Source: UBA11524 sp051886675
Lineage (GTDB): Bacteria; Bacillota; Clostridia; Christensenellales; Aristaeellaceae
Length of the DNA: 64,000 nucleotides
Assembly (NCBI GenBank): GCA_051886675.1
Contig: JBJEYH010000192.1
Coordinates: forward strand, 1 to 64,000
Direction: 5' to 3'
How positions within the stretch are numbered: the stretch's first letter is position 1; each line of letters starts with the position of its first letter. A model generated the notes under the pieces. It made no database searches and was not told where the DNA came from. It saw only the letters and a list, made by a program, of their open reading frames with translations. The translations under genes were made by a program, and so were the position numbers. Shown in pieces: positions 25,387-34,515 of this stretch.

Positions 25387-26967
25387 TTACTGAGCCATGT
25401 AAGCGTCGTAGGCAGCCTGACGGATGGCCAGCACCTGCTCCAGACCAGCGGCGTAAACCTCAGCCACATAGTCGTCCCAGGTCTCGTCGATGTCAGCCTC
25501 GCCGGTCAGCCAGATGCCCCACCAGCTGTCGGTGATGCTGGTGATGCCAGCCTGCAGCTGGGCCAGGGTGTTCTGGTCGTCGTTGGTGTAGCGCATGAAC
25601 ATCTGCGGATAATATTCCTTGCTCATGTCGATGCGGGCGATGGCTTCCTTGTACTGCTCGCGCTCCTCGATGGCGTAGGTCATATCCTGAGCCATTTCGA
25701 TCTCGGTGGAGCGGCGGATGTACATGGGCGCGTTGTCGGCGAAGGTGGAGGTCCACTTCCAGGTGCCGGCGTCAGTGCCCTCGGGAGGCGGCAGCACCTT
25801 GAAGGAGTTCTCGCCGGTCTGCTCGACGCAGCCGTCGGCGATGCCGCCGAACAGGCCCTGCACGGAGTAGTCATAGCGATACAGGGTGTCCAGGAACCGC
25901 ATGGCAGCCTCGGGGTTCTCGCACTTGGCGGAGATGCAGGCGCGGTTGGCGGACAGGTTCAGGCCGGAGAAGTCATAGGTCCAGCGGGGCTCGATGCCGG
26001 CATAGTCGGGGTCGATATCGTTGACGAAGGGGCCGCAGGGCACATACTGCTCATGCAGGACGGGGCCGAACTTGTCGGTCTGCTCCCAGCCCATCACCAT
26101 GCCGACCAGGGCGTTGCCGTCGCCGTCGCCGCGGGACAGGGACTGGAACATGGAGTAGTCATTGGTGATGGCGTTGGGGTTGATCAGGCCTTCAGCCTCG
26201 AGGCTGGCCAGCCACTTCATCATGGCCTTGTAGCGGTCATCCACGGCGTAGTTCTTGATCTGGCCATCCTCGGCGAAGTAGGCGTCGCTGCCCCAGTTCA
26301 CCAGCTGGATGCCCCAGGAGCCGATCAGGTTGGTCAGGGAGTAGGCGCCGCCGAACCAGCCGTTGAAGTCCAGGGGAACTTCGTCGTTGGGGTCGCCGTT
26401 GCCGTTGCAGTCGTTGTCACGGAAGGCCACCAGCACGTCGTGCATCTCGGACAGGGTGGTGGGAACCTCCAGGCCCAGGTTGTCCAGCCAGACCTTGTTG
26501 ACGAACATAACGCCGTTGCAGTCAGGCCACTTGCCCTGGAACTTGGGCAGGCCGTAGATTTCGCCTTCCAGCGTCTTGGCCAGGGCCAGGGTGTCAGGCT
26601 CTTCCTCGAACATGGCCTTCACGTTGGGGGCGCTGGACTCGATCAGATCGGTCAGCTCCAGGAACAGGCCGGAGTAGGTGGTGTAGTCGGAGTCGCCGGT
26701 GGCGTTGATCAGGATGTCCGGGATATCGCCAGCGGCAAAGCGGGTGGACTTCAGCTGATTCCAGTCGGTCCAGATGACCTCCCAGGTGATGTCCACGCCA
26801 GCCACCTGCTCGACCTCGTCGATCCACTTCATCTCATCCACATGCTTGGTCAGCGGATGGGCGATGAACAGGGCCGTCAGCTTCACGGGCTCCTCGTCGG
26901 CCACGGCGAAGCTCATGCAGGACAGCAGCATCATGGCTGCCAGTACCAGGGCAACAATGCGCTTCAT
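25387..26967 (-). CDS. Extracellular sugar-binding protein of importer 1
   Basis: A 526-residue solute-binding protein of the LplA-like family 1. The signal peptide MKRIVALVLAAMMLLSCMSF has a possible lipobox LLSC; a type I site after AVA is the alternative. The mature protein has two-lobe features common in this group, such as DWNQLKSTRFAAGDIPDIL and GNGDPNDEVPLDFNGWFG. It would capture an oligosaccharide outside the cell for the two permeases downstream. The promoter is at 27021-27048, with an inverted repeat between promoter and gene. The divergent AraC gene at 27371 is the likely regulator. The ligand is not known. Confidence 0.88.
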   Translation of the reverse strand: MKRIVALVLAAMMLLSCMSFAVADEEPVKLTALFIAHPLTKHVDEMKWIDEVEQVAGVDITWEVIWTDWNQLKSTRFAAGDIPDILINATGDSDYTTYSGLFLELTDLIESSAPNVKAMFEEEPDTLALAKTLEGEIYGLPKFQGKWPDCNGVMFVNKVWLDNLGLEVPTTLSEMHDVLVAFRDNDCNGNGDPNDEVPLDFNGWFGGAYSLTNLIGSWGIQLVNWGSDAYFAEDGQIKNYAVDDRYKAMMKWLASLEAEGLINPNAITNDYSMFQSLSRGDGDGNALVGMVMGWEQTDKFGPVLHEQYVPCGPFVNDIDPDYAGIEPRWTYDFSGLNLSANRACISAKCENPEAAMRFLDTLYRYDYSVQGLFGGIADGCVEQTGENSFKVLPPPEGTDAGTWKWTSTFADNAPMYIRRSTEIEMAQDMTYAIEEREQYKEAIARIDMSKEYYPQMFMRYTNDDQNTLAQLQAGITSITDSWWGIWLTGEADIDETWDDYVAEVYAAGLEQVLAIRQAAYDAYMAQ

Positions 26968-26992
26968 AGATTTCTCCTCCTTAGAACGGTTT

Positions 26993-27010
26993 TGATGCCG
27001 TATGGCATCA
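26993..27010. promoter_or_regulatory. Inverted repeat (possible operator) before importer 1
   Basis: TGATGCC, spacer GTAT, GGCATCA is a perfect 7-bp inverted repeat between the -10 of the importer promoter and the start codon. It is placed like a repressor operator. An RNA hairpin is the alternative. Confidence 0.5.
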
Positions 27011-27020
27011 TCTGCCCTTT

Positions 27021-27048
27021 ATTTTACCATTTTTCACAGGTTTAGCAA
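27021..27048 (-). promoter_or_regulatory. Promoter of importer 1
   Basis: On the minus strand TTGCTA (27043-27048), a 16-bp spacer and TAAAAT (27021-27026). Both boxes are imperfect, in keeping with activator help. Confidence 0.5.
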
Positions 27049-27278
27049 TGACAGTACCCGCAAAAGCATGAACATTTCGCGCAATGAGGCAATTTTGTCT
27101 GAGTTGGTGCGCAGGGTGACGCTCCATATGCAGCGCTGCATGCCCGCCCGCGCCGCCCAAGGCTCCGGAAACCTTGAAATATCACGGTTTTGCGGCATTT
27201 GGCCCGGCCGTGGAACCGGTGGTGCATACGGCTGCGCCTCCGGCCCGCGGCGAAGGCGATCGCCTGCCTGATCCGGCC

Positions 27279-27307
27279 TTGACGGGCGTTTCGATGTGTA
27301 ATATAAT
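27279..27307 (+). promoter_or_regulatory. Sigma-A promoter of the AraC gene at 27371
   Basis: TTGACG (27279-27284), a 17-bp spacer and TATAAT (27302-27307). The roughly 230 bp between this and the importer 1 promoter holds no gene that I can support. Confidence 0.75.
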
Positions 27308-27370
27308 GAAAGTGAAGGAAACAGATGTGTAAACCGGCAAAACAATGTAATTTTGTTAAGGAGCATCCCC

Positions 27371-28237
27371 ATGGAATACAGCATCCTGCCCTATTCCCCC
27401 AGCCGCGTGGTGACCCTGTGCGGCGAAAACGTCTACCCCCAGCCCGAGCTGCATCCCGACCGGATCATGGACGAGCATGACATGATGTACATCTACAGCG
27501 GCGAGTGGACCATCGTCCAGGATGACACCGTGTACCAGGTGCAGGCGGGGGATCTGATCTTCCTGCGGGCGCACAGCCATCACTGGAGCCCCACCAAGTG
27601 CACCCTCAACGCCCGCAACATGTTCATCCACATGACCTGCCTGCCCACCGACAAATGCATCGTGGAGCTGAGCAGCACCGAGGCCGCCGCCTACTGCGCG
27701 GGCAACAGCTTCTGCCTGCCCACCCTGATCCACTGCGGACAGGATACGCCCATCACGCATCTGTTCCGCATCATCATCGACACCTACTGGTCCCAGCGCA
27801 AGGACGCCGTGCGGCGGCTGCAGTATCTGCTGAACCTGCTGCTGAACGACCTGACCAGTCAGGCGCTGACCACCCAGCAGGCGGGCAACGAATGGAGCGT
27901 GGCGATCATCCGCCTGTTCAAGGAGCATGCCCACCGCATGTATTCCATCCAGGAGGTGGCGGCCATCACCGGCATGAACGAGCGCACGCTGTCCTCGCGC
28001 TTCCGGGCCATCACCGGCGAGAGCATCCACCAGTATCAGCTGAACCTGAAGCTGGAGGACGCCTACCGCATGCTGCGCGACGGCGGCGCCAGCGTCAAGG
28101 AGGTGGCCGAGCATTTCGGCTTCTGCGACGCGTACTACTTCAGCCGCATGTTCAAGAAGAAGTTCGGCGTATCCCCCAAGGAGATCAAGTCCCACGACCC
28201 GCGCAGCAACATTTTCCGCGTCCCGGCCGACCGCTGA
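27371..28237 (+). CDS. AraC-family regulator beside importer 1
   Basis: A 288-residue transcription regulator. The N-terminal cupin-like sensing domain (about 1-120) has the segment YIYSGEWTIVQDDTVYQVQAGDLIFL, typical of sugar-binding AraC proteins. The C-terminal double helix-turn-helix (about 185-285) includes YSIQEVAAITGMNERTLSSRFR and VKEVAEHFGFCDAYYFSRMFKKKFGVSP written here in two parts: VKEVAEHFGFCDAYYFSR and MFKKKFGVSP. The start at 27371 has AAGGAG seven bases upstream. It is divergent from importer 1, so it probably controls the importer and the GH31-GH127 genes in response to the imported sugar. Confidence 0.88.
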   Translation: MEYSILPYSPSRVVTLCGENVYPQPELHPDRIMDEHDMMYIYSGEWTIVQDDTVYQVQAGDLIFLRAHSHHWSPTKCTLNARNMFIHMTCLPTDKCIVELSSTEAAAYCAGNSFCLPTLIHCGQDTPITHLFRIIIDTYWSQRKDAVRRLQYLLNLLLNDLTSQALTTQQAGNEWSVAIIRLFKEHAHRMYSIQEVAAITGMNERTLSSRFRAITGESIHQYQLNLKLEDAYRMLRDGGASVKEVAEHFGFCDAYYFSRMFKKKFGVSPKEIKSHDPRSNIFRVPADR

Positions 28238-28256
28238 CGGCCCTGCGGATCAAAAA

Positions 28257-28289
28257 AACCACCGGCATGACCGGTGGTTCGCTTTTTTT
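28257..28289. terminator. Bidirectional terminator between convergent genes
   Basis: Arms AACCACCGG (28257-28265) and CCGGTGGTT (28271-28279). The plus strand continues GCTTTTTTT and the minus strand continues TTTTTTTG, so it serves both the AraC gene and the GH43-like operon. Confidence 0.9.
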
Positions 28290-28312
28290 GGGGGATGCGG
28301 CGGGCGCGCGGA

Positions 28313-29257
28313 TCAGACGCCGGGCTTGGGCAGGAAGAAGTCGAAGGGCTCGTCCCGCAGGGAAACCAGCTTCCCGTCCACCACCCGCAGCGCGGATACC
28401 TGCACGCTGGAGCGCCGGGGCGCCAGATCGTTGGGCCCCGAGGCGTAGGAGTACGCCTGCTGCCCCGGATGCACGAAGTAGAACATGTACGCGTGATCGT
28501 CCACCACCAGCACGTCGGCGTGATGGGCGCGGTTGCCGTCCTCGGTGCGCTTGCCCGCGCCGGACATGATCGCGCCCTCCTGCCGGGTCCAGACCGTCAG
28601 GTCGTCGCTGGAATAGACCGCCTGGCCGTCCCAGATGTCGGCGATCATCCAGTAGCGGCCGTCCAGGGCGAACACGTTGGGGCCCTCCTGGGCCTGATCC
28701 CGGGTGGCGACGCCCTTGTGCTCCCAGGTGAAAAGGTCAGGGCTGTCGGCGTAGTGGGTGTGGGAATCGTCGCTTTCGTCCTTGTACCACAGCCGCCAGC
28801 CGCCGCCGGGCAGGGGATGGACGCAGGCGTCGATGACCCGCCGGCTGGGCAGGGGCACGGCGTGCTCGTATTGCCAGTCCCAGAGGTTGTCGCTGGTGTA
28901 GTGGAGGATGGTGCGGTCGCCCACCCAGGCGGTGGGCACGCCGGTGATGTAGCTGACGAACATGTGGTACTGCCCGTCATGCCAGAGCACCTCCGGCGCC
29001 CAGTAGGTGTTGCGGCCGTGCTCGATGGCCTCCAGGTTCAGCGTGCCGCGGTAGAGCCAGGTCTGGCCGTTGTCCGCGGAGGAGGCCACGCCCAGGTCGG
29101 TGCCGTGCACCCAGCTGACGCCGTGGCAGGGGACGTTGGCCCGGCGGGCGGTGTAGATGAGCCACCAGGTTTTCTCCTGACGGTTCCAGATGACGGTGGG
29201 ATCGGTGGGGCCGTCGAAGATGGGATCGCGGAAGAGGGGTGCGGGAGCCGTAGGCAT
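28313..29257 (-). CDS. GH43/GH117-like five-bladed propeller glycosidase
   Basis: A 314-residue protein with the repeated blade pattern of clan GH-F/GH43-like hydrolases: FDGPTDPTVIWNR near the N-terminus (candidate catalytic Asp), APEVLWHDGQYHMF, and later QEGPNVFALDGRYWMI. No signal peptide is present, so it acts inside the cell. The exact subfamily is uncertain; the sequence is closer to the short GH43-like/GH117-like proteins than to classical xylosidases. It is the last gene of importer 2, 73 bp after the permease, which suggests that it processes the sugar brought in by that importer. Confidence 0.75.
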   Translation of the reverse strand: MPTAPAPLFRDPIFDGPTDPTVIWNRQEKTWWLIYTARRANVPCHGVSWVHGTDLGVASSADNGQTWLYRGTLNLEAIEHGRNTYWAPEVLWHDGQYHMFVSYITGVPTAWVGDRTILHYTSDNLWDWQYEHAVPLPSRRVIDACVHPLPGGGWRLWYKDESDDSHTHYADSPDLFTWEHKGVATRDQAQEGPNVFALDGRYWMIADIWDGQAVYSSDDLTVWTRQEGAIMSGAGKRTEDGNRAHHADVLVVDDHAYMFYFVHPGQQAYSYASGPNDLAPRRSSVQVSALRVVDGKLVSLRDEPFDFFLPKPGV

Positions 29258-29330
29258 GGGATCAACCTCCTTGACATGCAGGAAATCCCCGGAGCCGATG
29301 GCGGATCCGGGGTGAAAAGGGAAAGCGGCG

Positions 29331-30269
29331 TCAGCCCTTGACCGAGCCGATCATCATGCCCTTCTCGAAGAACTTCTGCAGGAAGGGGTAGATGATGATC
29401 AGGGGCAGGGCGGCCAGCACCATGCAGGCCAGCTCGATGGTGCGGTAGTTGGAGCTCTGGCTGACCACGTTGGCCAGGTTGGCGGAAACGCCCACGTTCA
29501 TGGCCTTCTGCAGCTCCTCGGCGGCCTTGCTGGACTTGGTGATGGCCAGCAGGTAGTACGAGAGGGTCTGCAGCTGGGGGGAGCGGGTGTAGTAGAGGGT
29601 GGCGGAGTAATCGTTCCAGATGCCCACGGCGGTGAAGATGGCCAGCGCGGACAAAACCGGCTTGGACAGGGGCAGGACGATCTGGAAGAAGATGCGGTAT
29701 TCGCTGGCGCCGTCGATCTTGGCGGATTCGAAGAGGGTATCGGGGATGGACTTGTAGTTGGCGTTGAAGATGATGACGTTGTAGAATCCGCCGAACAGGC
29801 AGGGGATGATGTAGACCCAGTAGGTATTGTAGAGCTTGAGGGCGTTGAAGAGGATGAAGTAGGCGATCACGCCGCCGGACAGGTACATGCTCAGGAAGCC
29901 GATGGTGGAATACAGGCGTCTGCCGCGCAGGTAGCTGCGGGAGAAGCCGTAGGCGAACATGGCGGTGATGAGCGTCTGGAAGAAGGTGACGATCACCGTG
30001 CGGGAAAAGGTGATGGTGAAGGCGCGGAGAATTTCGGGATCCTTGACGACGCTGGCCCAGCTGTCGAGGGTGAACTCCCGGGGCCAGAGGTAGGCGTAGC
30101 CGTTCTTGGCCAGGTCGGAGGCGGTATTCAGGGAATTGATGACCGAGTACCACATGGGATAGACGGTGACGAACATGATCACCGTCATGACGACGTACAG
30201 GATGGCGGTGAACAGGCGATCGCTGGGCTTGACGGTATGTTCCCTGCGGAAGCCGGCGGTCTTGTCCAT
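29331..30269 (-). CDS. CUT1 sugar importer permease, MalG/LplC type (importer 2)
   Basis: A 312-residue six-helix permease. The EAA loop is FESAKIDGASEYRIFFQIVLPL in its full form (key residues E, A, D, G, L-P), near residue 190, and the C-terminus LQKFFEKGMMIGSVKG is typical for the LplC branch. It lies 16 bp after its partner permease and before the GH43-like gene. The ATPase is not encoded nearby. Confidence 0.88.
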   Translation of the reverse strand: MDKTAGFRREHTVKPSDRLFTAILYVVMTVIMFVTVYPMWYSVINSLNTASDLAKNGYAYLWPREFTLDSWASVVKDPEILRAFTITFSRTVIVTFFQTLITAMFAYGFSRSYLRGRRLYSTIGFLSMYLSGGVIAYFILFNALKLYNTYWVYIIPCLFGGFYNVIIFNANYKSIPDTLFESAKIDGASEYRIFFQIVLPLSKPVLSALAIFTAVGIWNDYSATLYYTRSPQLQTLSYYLLAITKSSKAAEELQKAMNVGVSANLANVVSQSSNYRTIELACMVLAALPLIIIYPFLQKFFEKGMMIGSVKG

Positions 30270-30285
30270 GGTAAAGCCTCCTTTC

Positions 30286-31221
30286 TCAGAACAGTCCGCT
30301 GTCGGTGAGCTTGCGGGAGACGAAGTTGGCGGTGAACAGCAGCGCCAGGGCGATGGCGGACTTGAAGATGTTGATGGCCGACGCCACGCCGAACTGCAGC
30401 TGCTGCAGGCCGACCTTGTAGATGTAGGTATCGATGACCTCGCTGCGCTCCAGGTTGAAGCTGTTCTGGAGGACGTAGATCTGGTCGAAGTTGTTGTTCA
30501 TGATGCCGGCCACGGCGAAGATGAGCATGATGACGATGGTGCCCTTGATGGTGGGGAGGGTGATGTACCACATTTTGCGGTAGCGGCCGGCGCCGTCGAT
30601 TTCGGCGGCCTCGTAGAGGGTGGTATCCACGCCGGAGATGGCGGCGGTATAGAGGATGGTACCCCAGCCGATCTCCTTGATCAGGCTGGAGACGATGCTG
30701 ATGGTCCAGAAATAATCGGGCTTGGCCATAAACACCACGGGATTGTCCAGCACGCCCATGGCCAGCAGCAGCTTGTTGATGACGCCATCGGAGGTGAGGA
30801 GGTTGATCACGATGGTGCCGAACACGACCCATGAAACAAAGTGCGGCATGTAGGTGACCGTTTTGACGGTATTTTTCATGGACTCGTGGGGAATTTCGTT
30901 GATGAAGAGCGCCAGGATGATGGTCAGCGGGATCGAAACAAGCTGGCCGATAAGGTTGATGCCCAGCGTGTTTTTGATCATGTTGCCGAAGTCGTGGTTG
31001 GAGAAGATAATCTTGAAGTTCTGGAAGCCGTACCAGGGGCTGGTGAAAATGCCGACGATACCGGAGGTGACCTTGTAGTTCTTGAATGCCAGAAGCAGGC
31101 CGAAGAGCGGTACGATGTTGAACAGGAGCATCAGCAGCAGGCCCGGCAGCATCATGGAATGCAGCTGGAATTGCACGCCGATTTCATAGCCCAGTTTTCC
31201 GCGCGTGTTTTTTCTTGCCAT
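30286..31221 (-). CDS. CUT1 sugar importer permease, LplB type (importer 2)
   Basis: A 311-residue six-helix permease with first helix LPGLLLMLLFNIVPLFGLLLAF and the EAA loop YEAAEIDGAGRYRKMWYITL. I start at 31221, where AAGGAGG precedes the ATG by five bases; the upstream extension in the same frame runs through the intercistronic hairpin and is not coding. It follows the binding protein gene of importer 2 after a 132-bp gap containing a strong hairpin. Confidence 0.87.
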   Translation of the reverse strand: MARKNTRGKLGYEIGVQFQLHSMMLPGLLLMLLFNIVPLFGLLLAFKNYKVTSGIVGIFTSPWYGFQNFKIIFSNHDFGNMIKNTLGINLIGQLVSIPLTIILALFINEIPHESMKNTVKTVTYMPHFVSWVVFGTIVINLLTSDGVINKLLLAMGVLDNPVVFMAKPDYFWTISIVSSLIKEIGWGTILYTAAISGVDTTLYEAAEIDGAGRYRKMWYITLPTIKGTIVIMLIFAVAGIMNNNFDQIYVLQNSFNLERSEVIDTYIYKVGLQQLQFGVASAINIFKSAIALALLFTANFVSRKLTDSGLF

Positions 31222-31311
31222 AGTGGCCTCCTTATGCTGCCGGAAAAGCAGATGCAGAAAATCGTGTTGCTGCCGCGGCGGGGCGGGCCGCACCGCGGCA
31301 GGGCGGAAAAG

Positions 31312-31342
31312 CCGCACGGCGAAGGCGGACTCCGCCGTGCGG
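31312..31342 (-). terminator. Intercistronic hairpin after the importer 2 binding protein
   Basis: Perfect 10-bp arms CCGCACGGCG (31312-31321) and CGCCGTGCGG (31333-31342). The minus-strand tail is CTTTTCC. Its position matches the hairpin at 25348-25373 in importer 1, which suggests the same uneven-expression design. Confidence 0.68.
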
Positions 31343-31353
31343 GCAAGAGGGGA

Positions 31354-33006
31354 TTACTGCTCGTAGATGGCAGCGTTGGGGTTCTCGATCTTCTGATCGT
31401 TGGCGGCGCAGGCGGCCTGGAGGTACTCGTTGAGGGCGGCGTCCACGGCGGTGATGTCATAGCCGTTCAGGGTATCGATCATCGCCTGGTATTCCTTCTC
31501 GAACTCCTCCTCGGTGGCGGCGGCCACGATCTTGGCCTTCTGGCTCTCCAGGTAGTGCTCGATCTGGGTATACTTGATGCCCAGGTCGCTGGTGGGATCC
31601 AGGGGCTTGGAGTCCACGTTGGTCAGCAGGCCGGAGTTGTAGATGTAGGTGGTTTCCCAGCGGCCCATGGCCGAGCAGGCGATGGAATAGGCCATGTCAG
31701 AGCCGTTGGCGCCGTCGGACTGCTTGTCGGGGCCGGGGGTGGTGCACCAGAAGAAGTCGGTGTCGTTGAAGGGCCACAGCCAGATGTTCTGGATGTAGTT
31801 GTCGTTGTAGCGCTGCAGGCCTTCGGCGGTGCGGACCATGGTGCCGTCCTCCTGCTTGGTGTAGTCAACGCCCTCCACGCCGTAGTAGTTCAGCCACAGG
31901 CCTTCCTCGCTGGTCATGAAGGAGAACGCCTTGGCCAGGGCCTCGGGGTTCTTGCAGTTCTTGGACACGAAGGTCTTGATCCAGCCGGTGCCGGCCTGGG
32001 AGTTGATGCCCATGACGGGCACCGCGCCCGTGCGGGACAGGATCGGGCCGAAGGAGGTCATGTTGGCGTTGGCCAGGTTGGTCTGGGCGGGGTTGCCGAA
32101 CCAGCAGAACACCTGACCGGCGTCGATCATGGTCACCAGGGCATGCTCGTCCAGGGTCAGCAGGTCAAGATCCATGTAGCCGCCGCGCACCATGTCGTTG
32201 GCGAACTTCAGCACTTCCTTGTAGCCGGGGTTCATTTCCTTGTGACGGTAGTTGCCCTCGGCGTCCACGGGCGCGATGCCGAAGGACATGCTCATGTTGC
32301 CGTCCAGGGAGCCGCCGATCCACAGATTGGCGTTCATGGTGGCCACGATGACGGGCTTGCCGTCCACGGTGTAGCCGGAGTTCTTAACCTTTTCCAGCGT
32401 GGCCATGAAGGCGTCCTGGGTCTGCACGTCCTCCTGGGTGATGCCCAGATCCTCCATGATCTTGGTGTTGAACATGATGGCGGAGTTGGAGCCGTACACC
32501 ACGTTGTTCACATAGGCCTCGGAGCACAGGGGATAGGTCACCCGGTGATCCACGGAGTCCATGTGGGAGGGGAAGAACCAGAAGTCGCCATAGGCGTCCA
32601 CGATGGCCTTCTTCACGTCGGCGGGGAAGTCCTGGAGGAGGTGGGAATCGGGATCATACTGCTCCAGGAACTCGGGGATGGTGTACACATAGCCGGACTC
32701 GATCAGCTGGGCGATGGTCTCGGAATCGGTGATGGAGATCAGGTCAGGCAGGTCGTTGGTGGCGATCATCAGCGCCAGCTTGGTGGCGGCGTCGGTGGCG
32801 GGCTGCTCGATGGACATGGTCACGCCGAAGTTCTCCTTCAGCGCGTCCAGCAGGGGCGAGGAGGTGACTCCGTTCCAGTTGGCGGGACCCCAGCCGGACA
32901 CGTCGGAGTACCAGTTGATGACCACGTCATCAGCCAGCGCGCTCTGGCCGAACAGGGGGGTGAGCAGCAGCGCCAGAACCATGGCGAGGGCGGCAAACCT
33001 TTTCAT
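31354..33006 (-). CDS. Extracellular sugar-binding protein of importer 2
   Basis: A 550-residue solute-binding protein. The signal peptide MKRFAALAMVLALLLTPLFG ends near SALA, without a clear lipobox. The mature part resembles LplA-type proteins (NDLPDLISITDSETIAQLIESGYVY-like region in two parts: NDLPDLISITD and SETIAQLIESG). The start at 33006 is chosen because GGAGG stands nine bases upstream; the ATG six bases earlier is too close. A TATTAT -10 (33073-33078) lacks a good -35, which fits activation by the response regulator encoded just upstream. The permeases and GH43-like gene follow. Confidence 0.87.
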   Translation of the reverse strand: MKRFAALAMVLALLLTPLFGQSALADDVVINWYSDVSGWGPANWNGVTSSPLLDALKENFGVTMSIEQPATDAATKLALMIATNDLPDLISITDSETIAQLIESGYVYTIPEFLEQYDPDSHLLQDFPADVKKAIVDAYGDFWFFPSHMDSVDHRVTYPLCSEAYVNNVVYGSNSAIMFNTKIMEDLGITQEDVQTQDAFMATLEKVKNSGYTVDGKPVIVATMNANLWIGGSLDGNMSMSFGIAPVDAEGNYRHKEMNPGYKEVLKFANDMVRGGYMDLDLLTLDEHALVTMIDAGQVFCWFGNPAQTNLANANMTSFGPILSRTGAVPVMGINSQAGTGWIKTFVSKNCKNPEALAKAFSFMTSEEGLWLNYYGVEGVDYTKQEDGTMVRTAEGLQRYNDNYIQNIWLWPFNDTDFFWCTTPGPDKQSDGANGSDMAYSIACSAMGRWETTYIYNSGLLTNVDSKPLDPTSDLGIKYTQIEHYLESQKAKIVAAATEEEFEKEYQAMIDTLNGYDITAVDAALNEYLQAACAANDQKIENPNAAIYEQ

Positions 33007-33102
33007 GTGCATATACCTCCGTTCATTTTTGAGGATGTCAACCCATGCCGGGCATCCTCCTTGCTTGTCATCATAATACGACCGGAGGCGGATGTACATG
33101 GA

Positions 33103-34515
33103 CTATTCCATTTCGGATTTGGTAATTTTATTGCCAGAACGGGCCTGCTTGCGCCACGCGTTGGGGGACATGCCCCACAGGCGCTTGAACAGCTTGGAGA
33201 AGTAGAACTGGTCGGAATACCCCACCTCCAGGGCGATGTCCATCACCGCCTTGCCGGAGTAGGCCAGCAGCTCCTTGGCGCGGTCCATGCGCATTTCCTG
33301 CACCAGCTCGGAATAGGTTCTGCCCGTGCGGCGGCGGATCAGCTGGCTCAGATGCGCCTGGCTGACCCCCAGCTCCTGCGCCAGGTCGGCCACGGTGCGG
33401 TTGCAGGCGTAGCGCTCGCGGATTTCCTCCATGACGGGCGAAAGCAGCGCCTCCTCGGCGTCGTCGGAGAACACCGCCGTCAGATGGTCGAACAGCGACG
33501 CGCAGTCGGGGTAGTCCCGCAGAAGATCCGCATACTGCTTCCACTCCGACGGGAACAGCGACGCCGTTTCCCGCGCGTGCCGCCAGAAGCTGTCCACGCT
33601 CATCAGCAGGGTGAAGAGCTTGTCCACCAGCATCCGCCCGGCCTCCACCTCCCGCCGCAGCGCCTCCAGATGGCTCAGCACCATGCCGCGGCGGTTGTAC
33701 TGCAGCGCCATGAACAGGTCCACCTCGCCGGCATAGCCGGGGCTGTCCAGTCCCGCCGCGAACCCCGCCGCCCCGGCAAAGCGGGCCGACAGCCACGCGT
33801 TGCGTGCCAGATACGCCAGGGTGTCCAGGCGGGTGTCGCCCCGGGCAAGGCCGAAGACGCCCGTCTCCGCCCTTTCGCGGCACAGCGCGGACAAGCGCTC
33901 CGGCAGGCCCTCCGCCCAGGGCGTCAGGGCCACGATCTCCCCGTCGTCCAGCGTCACGCGGGGCATGACGTCCGCAGCCTCCCCGGCCAGCAGCGCCTCC
34001 AGCGCGGCGCCCCCGTGCAGCAGCACGATTTCGCCCCCGCCCCGTCCGCCCAGGGCCGCGAAGGCTTCCCCCGCCGTGGCCGAGCGCGTCAGCAGCGCCT
34101 GCCGGCGCTTGCGCTCCTCCTGCCCCCGCTGCGCCCGCCGCATGTCCAGCCTGTCCCGCAGCTGCCGGAAGCACGCGGTCAGCCGGTCGCTGCGCACGGG
34201 CTTGAGCAGATAGGCGAAGGCCCCCTTGCCGATGGCCTCCTGCGCATAGGCGAAGTCCGCGAAGGCGCTGACCAGCACCACCTCCACGGGCAGGGCGGCC
34301 CCGTGGATGCGGCTGAGCAGCTCCAGCCCGCTCAGGCCCGGCATGCGGATGTCGGTGACGATCACATCCGGCTGCTGCTGCAGGATCTGCTCCCAGGCGG
34401 CGCGGGCGTTGTCCACCTTCCCGGCGATCTCGAATCCCAGGCTCTGCCAGTCGATGAGCAGCTCCAGGGTCACCATGGCCCAGGGCTCGTCGTCAATCAA
34501 AAAAACCCGGTACAT
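33103..34515 (-). CDS. YesN-type response regulator with AraC DNA-binding domain
   Basis: A 470-residue regulator. The receiver domain (1-120) has acidic residues D8-D9 and phospho-acceptor D55 in VIVTDIRMPG. A long middle region (about 130-360) of unknown fold follows. The C-terminal AraC helix-turn-helix pair (about 370-465) contains VADLAQELGVSQAHLSQLI and MDIALEVGYSDQFYFSKLF. The start at 34515 has GGAGG six bases upstream, inside the end of the kinase gene, so the two overlap by 23 bp and are translationally coupled. It likely activates importer 2, whose binding protein gene is just downstream on the same strand. Confidence 0.9.
   Translation of the reverse strand: MYRVFLIDDEPWAMVTLELLIDWQSLGFEIAGKVDNARAAWEQILQQQPDVIVTDIRMPGLSGLELLSRIHGAALPVEVVLVSAFADFAYAQEAIGKGAFAYLLKPVRSDRLTACFRQLRDRLDMRRAQRGQEERKRRQALLTRSATAGEAFAALGGRGGGEIVLLHGGAALEALLAGEAADVMPRVTLDDGEIVALTPWAEGLPERLSALCRERAETGVFGLARGDTRLDTLAYLARNAWLSARFAGAAGFAAGLDSPGYAGEVDLFMALQYNRRGMVLSHLEALRREVEAGRMLVDKLFTLLMSVDSFWRHARETASLFPSEWKQYADLLRDYPDCASLFDHLTAVFSDDAEEALLSPVMEEIRERYACNRTVADLAQELGVSQAHLSQLIRRRTGRTYSELVQEMRMDRAKELLAYSGKAVMDIALEVGYSDQFYFSKLFKRLWGMSPNAWRKQARSGNKITKSEME

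Noticed and set aside
33007..33102. Constitutive promoter of importer 2
   Set aside because: TATTAT at 33073-33078 has no acceptable -35 at 16-18 bp, so I mention it only in the gene entry.
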